Notes under the pieces: generated by a model | Seen by the model: only the letters and a program-made list of their open reading frames with translations | What the model was told of the DNA's origin: nothing | The model's database searches: none | Program-made: the position numbers and the translations under genes | Assembly: GCA_003024985.2 (NCBI GenBank) | Contig: PXIH01S0026403.1 | Length of the DNA: 10,172 bases | Source of the DNA: Euperipatoides rowelli | Taxonomy: Eukaryota > Onychophora > Udeonychophora > Euonychophora > Peripatopsidae | Direction: 5' to 3' (one strand) | Shown here: one piece after another, positions 8,301 to 10,172 of the stretch | Position numbering within the stretch: the first letter of the stretch is position 1 | Layout: the number at the start of each line of letters is the position of its first letter

Positions 8301-8698
8301 AAGTAATTTAAAAATTGATGAAAGGTCAAATTAAAAATATATAAAACAAAACTTCTAGTATTGTAGTCCAGATATGAAATAGCTTTTTTTTTAATGTATA
8401 TTGACCTCAGGAATAAGTAAGTTTTGTTTAATAATCTCCACATTATACTTAACAAAACAATTTTTAAGAATTTTTAAATCAAAATATTGAACAAATATGA
8501 TGGTTATTATATTAATTTTATTAAGTATTGATTTTTATCTTACAAATGTTTGAACAATATTTTGTATCTGGTTGTTTCACAGTAACTTCAAATTGATGTA
8601 TTTTTTTAATAGTTTTTTTAGTGCAATGTGGTGAGTAGCTTCTTACCCATGTTTGACTGGTTTTATTTACAATTTATGCCCTTATTTTTAGACATCCC
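8301..8698. other. AT-rich stretch, possibly distal 3' UTR
   Basis: No gene or repeat of note was seen. From about 8560 the sequence is T-rich with GTGCAATG- and TTGTATCTGG-like words before two poly(A) signals, which is compatible with the last part of a 3' UTR on the + strand. This is inference only. Confidence 0.4.
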
Positions 8699-8713
8699 AT
8701 GTACTGAGTACAT
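8699..8713. repeat. 15-bp dyad, 7-bp arms
   Basis: ATGTACT (8699-8705) and AGTACAT (8707-8713) are reverse complements around one G. It lies 19 bases before the first AATAAA of the tandem poly(A) pair. It may be chance. Confidence 0.6.
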
Positions 8714-8731
8714 TTTTATCTGTTACTATTT

Positions 8732-8781
8732 AATAAAGCTTTCAAATTTCAGATGTTATGTATACACTTTTGGTTAATAAA
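8732..8781 (+). promoter_or_regulatory. Tandem poly(A) signals (AATAAA x2)
   Basis: AATAAA lies at 8732-8737 and 8776-8781. The first is preceded by T-rich sequence and followed by a GT-rich stretch (ATGTTATGTATAC), the usual arrangement for cleavage. An A9 run begins a few bases after the second. This could be the distal end of a long 3' UTR of the UHM exon gene or the end of another + strand transcript. In DNA this AT-rich, AATAAA alone is weak evidence. Confidence 0.4.
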
Positions 8782-8789
8782 GTGTAGCT

Positions 8790-9109
8790 TCTATAAAAAA
8801 AAAGGTAATCATTTGATTTCTATACACAAACAAATATATAATGTGGTGGCTTAACCTGGTCAGAAGAGCTGCCAGTTTTTCTCTCCATATAGGCTACTGC
8901 TAAGCAGAAAACTTACACCTTGAGTGCATTTCAAATCTCAGTGATGTTAATAGAGAATATAGTGCTATTGAATCTTCATATCCACTTGCAAGATTCAACT
9001 TTTGACTACATGATTTTTTTCTTTCTATAGGCAGCAACTTTATTTAAATATTTACCCATAAGGGAAATCTGCATTTAAATTCCAATCTTATATGTCCTAC
9101 AAATTCAAG
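8790..9109. other. Noncoding stretch with a lone acceptor-like site
   Basis: ATTTTTTTCTTTCTATAG (9013-9030) is a good-looking 3' splice site. The downstream frames close quickly: 15 codons (AATLFKYLPIREICI) to TAA at 9076-9078 in one frame, and less in the others. No family is recognised, so I do not call an exon. Confidence 0.4.
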
Positions 9110-9410
9110 CTCTTCATTTGTGTATCTTCGTTACTTAATTCTACCATTTATTATTTGTGGTTGTTCTGAAGGACGTCATGTGTACCGTCTAAAGTTATCC
9201 GTCTTGGCCATAACTATGGTACTGTATATGGATTTTTCACCGAAATGGCTTTATAGAAAAATTCCCCATAGCGATTGCCCACAGAAAAAACTGCAGAGGT
9301 TCTGTGCCCCCTGGTGATCGCATCACCTCGCCAAAGTATATGACTAACAGTTTGTTGCCTAGCTCGTTACCCCATGAACACCCTTCCTTGACACATCAAC
9401 TTTTGTTTTA
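9110..9410. other. Less AT-rich patch of unknown role
   Basis: Base composition is clearly more balanced than in the flanks. The longest frame, 9120-9317 (+), gives 65 residues with no recognised motif and no good start context. Other frames are short. The patch contains a CTCF-like core (9304-9317), a short dyad (9313-9327) and TACTGTA (9220-9226). A regulatory element, an old repeat or a noncoding exon are all possible. Confidence 0.35.
9304..9317 (-). promoter_or_regulatory. CTCF-like core motif
   Basis: The minus strand reads TCACCAGGGGGCAC, matching the bilaterian CTCF core CCACCAGGGGGCGC at 12 of 14 positions. The AGGGGGC centre is exact, and A for G near the end is a common variant. 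The + sequence overlaps the dyad GGTGAT-CGC-ATCACC (9313-9327). CTCF is present across bilaterians, so a functional insulator or loop anchor is plausible. One motif match is not proof. Confidence 0.4.
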
Positions 9411-9590
9411 GAAACTACATTTAATTCCATTGTTTATTTACAAGTCCTTTGTAAGTAGTTTAGTTTTAAGCTATTTACACAAAATAGATATGCCAAAAAT
9501 ATGTTCATGTAATTAAGAAAAAAATGCTCTTTAAGGCTGGATTTAATTGCTAAATGTGACAAAAATAAGCCTACACTGCTAATTTATATG

Positions 9591-9594
<4 letters not shown>
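9411..9594. other. AT-rich stretch, nothing seen
   Basis: No gene, repeat or structure of note is visible before the TA microsatellite. The last bases (TATATGTATG) grade into it. Confidence 0.55.

Positions 9595-9658
<64 letters not shown>
9595..9658. repeat. (TA)32 microsatellite
   Basis: This is an uninterrupted run of 32 TA units, with imperfect TATGTATG at its left. It is a likely length-variable locus and cruciform-prone. A Tigger/pogo-type element starts two bases after it. Such elements insert at TA, so the array may have been the landing site. Confidence 0.95.
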
Positions 9659-9660
<2 letters not shown>

Positions 9661-9663
<3 letters not shown>

Positions 9664-10172
9664 TTGAACCTCATTATAACAAAGGTCAAGGGCCAACCAT
9701 TTTTCTTTGTTATAACAGAGCTTCTTTATAACCAAAAACACCCTCCCCCCCCCCCAAAAGAAATGTCATAACTTTTCTGTGTTTTTACTTAAAAGGAAAC
9801 AAAAATTTAAAAAAAAAAAATCATTTTATTTTCTGTATCATTTATTTTCTGTATCATTTTTTTTAAAAAAACACTTATATACTGGAAAAAAAAAATAAAA
9901 CAAGAAATGATTGTACTTTATCATTTTATCTAATTATTTACATAATAAAATTTGGACAATATATTTTTTTAGTATTCAATTAAAAGTGAAGAAAATTAAA
10001 AAAAAAAATGCTATTTATTTTTCATTTACTTTGTTATAACAGAGCAGCTAATCAAAATAGCTTGTTATAAAAGAACTATATAACCTTTATAATATAGGCT
10101 CTGGGCCGGGACCCCAGGGAAGTTTGTTATAAAAGAGCTTTTGTTATAAAAGAGCTCTTTATAACGAGGTTC
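9661..10172. mobile_element. Tigger/pogo-type MITE, cut by the window's right edge
   Basis: The left end is CAGTTGAACCTCATTATAAC (9661-9680). The right end, read on the minus strand from 10172, is GAACCTCGTTATAAAG, so 13 of 14 bases of GAACCTC(A/G)TTATAA agree. The outermost five bases (CAGTT) lie past the edge, giving about 517 bp in total. CAGT-starting ends with GAACCTCGTTATAAC resemble Tigger/pogo (Tc1-mariner superfamily) elements, which duplicate TA. Subterminal copies of TTTGTTATAA(C/A)AGAGC lie at 9706-9721, 10030-10045, 10123 and 10139, with a worn one at 10061. A GC-rich piece (CTGGGCCGGGACCCCAG) lies near the right end. No transposase frame is present, so it is nonautonomous. The target duplication cannot be checked. 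Confidence 0.75.
9821..9853 (+). repeat. Two-copy 16-17-bp tandem repeat in the MITE
   Basis: TCATTTTATTTTCTGTA (9821-9837) is followed directly by TCATTTATTTTCTGTA (9838-9853), differing by one T, and a third start (TCATTTTT) follows. It lies inside the Tigger/pogo-type element and is probably a local slippage product. Confidence 0.8.

Noticed and set aside
9013-9078. Acceptor-like site followed by a 15-codon frame, as a second terminal exon
   Set aside because: The peptide is too short and unrecognised, and in such T-rich DNA chance T-tract plus AG is common.
9120-9317. 65-codon open frame, + strand, in the less AT-rich patch
   Set aside because: No known motif, and an upstream acceptor-like site at 9030 does not join it in frame without stops. 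Kept only as part of the unexplained patch.
1-10172. tRNA, rRNA, CRISPR or bacterial operon structure
   Set aside because: No cloverleaf boxes, conserved rRNA words, regularly spaced identical repeats or dense genes with ribosome binding sites were found on either strand.

Overview
This is AT-rich (roughly 70 % A+T by eye) eukaryotic nuclear DNA. It shows long homopolymer tracts, a long (TA)n microsatellite, transposon remnants and no dense coding. I see no bacterial gene organisation, CRISPR array, rRNA or tRNA. An invertebrate animal, perhaps an arthropod such as a chelicerate, is my best guess. It rests on the repeat types: degenerate CCCGGGCAACG-type repeats next to a TTTGTATGTATGTTTGTAT stretch, a piggyBac-type MITE and a Tigger/pogo-type MITE. 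It is not proven.

One credible protein-coding piece is present, a terminal exon at 2957-3091 on the + strand. A branch-point-like CTAAT, a T-rich tract and AG precede it. It has 44 codons, a stop, and an AATAAA 114 bases after the stop. The peptide matches the last third of a U2AF homology motif (UHM) domain. It resembles the C-terminus of the UHM kinase UHMK1/KIS about as well as that of U2AF2. The VVAT-aromatic-aromatic-Pro run favours UHMK1. The Arg of the UHM Arg-X-Phe motif reads Leu here. On this model, about 1-2956 is intron and everything from 3092 on is 3' UTR or intergenic.

Layout: 1-1040 is AT-rich with a small GC-rich repeat relic carrying a perfect 10-bp hairpin (193-218). 1045-1840 is a degenerate dispersed repeat with an internal 218-bp duplication and a GC-rich minisatellite-like array. 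1841-2929 is featureless intron. 2930-3235 holds the splice acceptor, exon and proximal poly(A) signal. 4253-4490 is an intact-ended 230-bp piggyBac-type MITE with perfect 15-bp ends and TTAA duplications. A hairpin lies at 5121-5158. 5159-8270 is AT-rich with no gene seen. A C/G-rich quadruplex-prone tract (8275-8300) and a tandem poly(A)-signal pair (8732-8781) follow. 9110-9410 is less AT-rich and contains a CTCF-like core. (TA)32 abuts a roughly 517-bp Tigger/pogo-type MITE that runs to the right edge.

Nothing here looks like a new multi-gene system. The points most worth checking are the UHM exon with the changed key residue, the precise MITEs, the excess of the 7-mer TACTGTA across the window, and the CTCF-like site. 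All open frames of 61-76 codons in the window look like chance frames in AT-rich or repeat DNA and are not annotated as genes.
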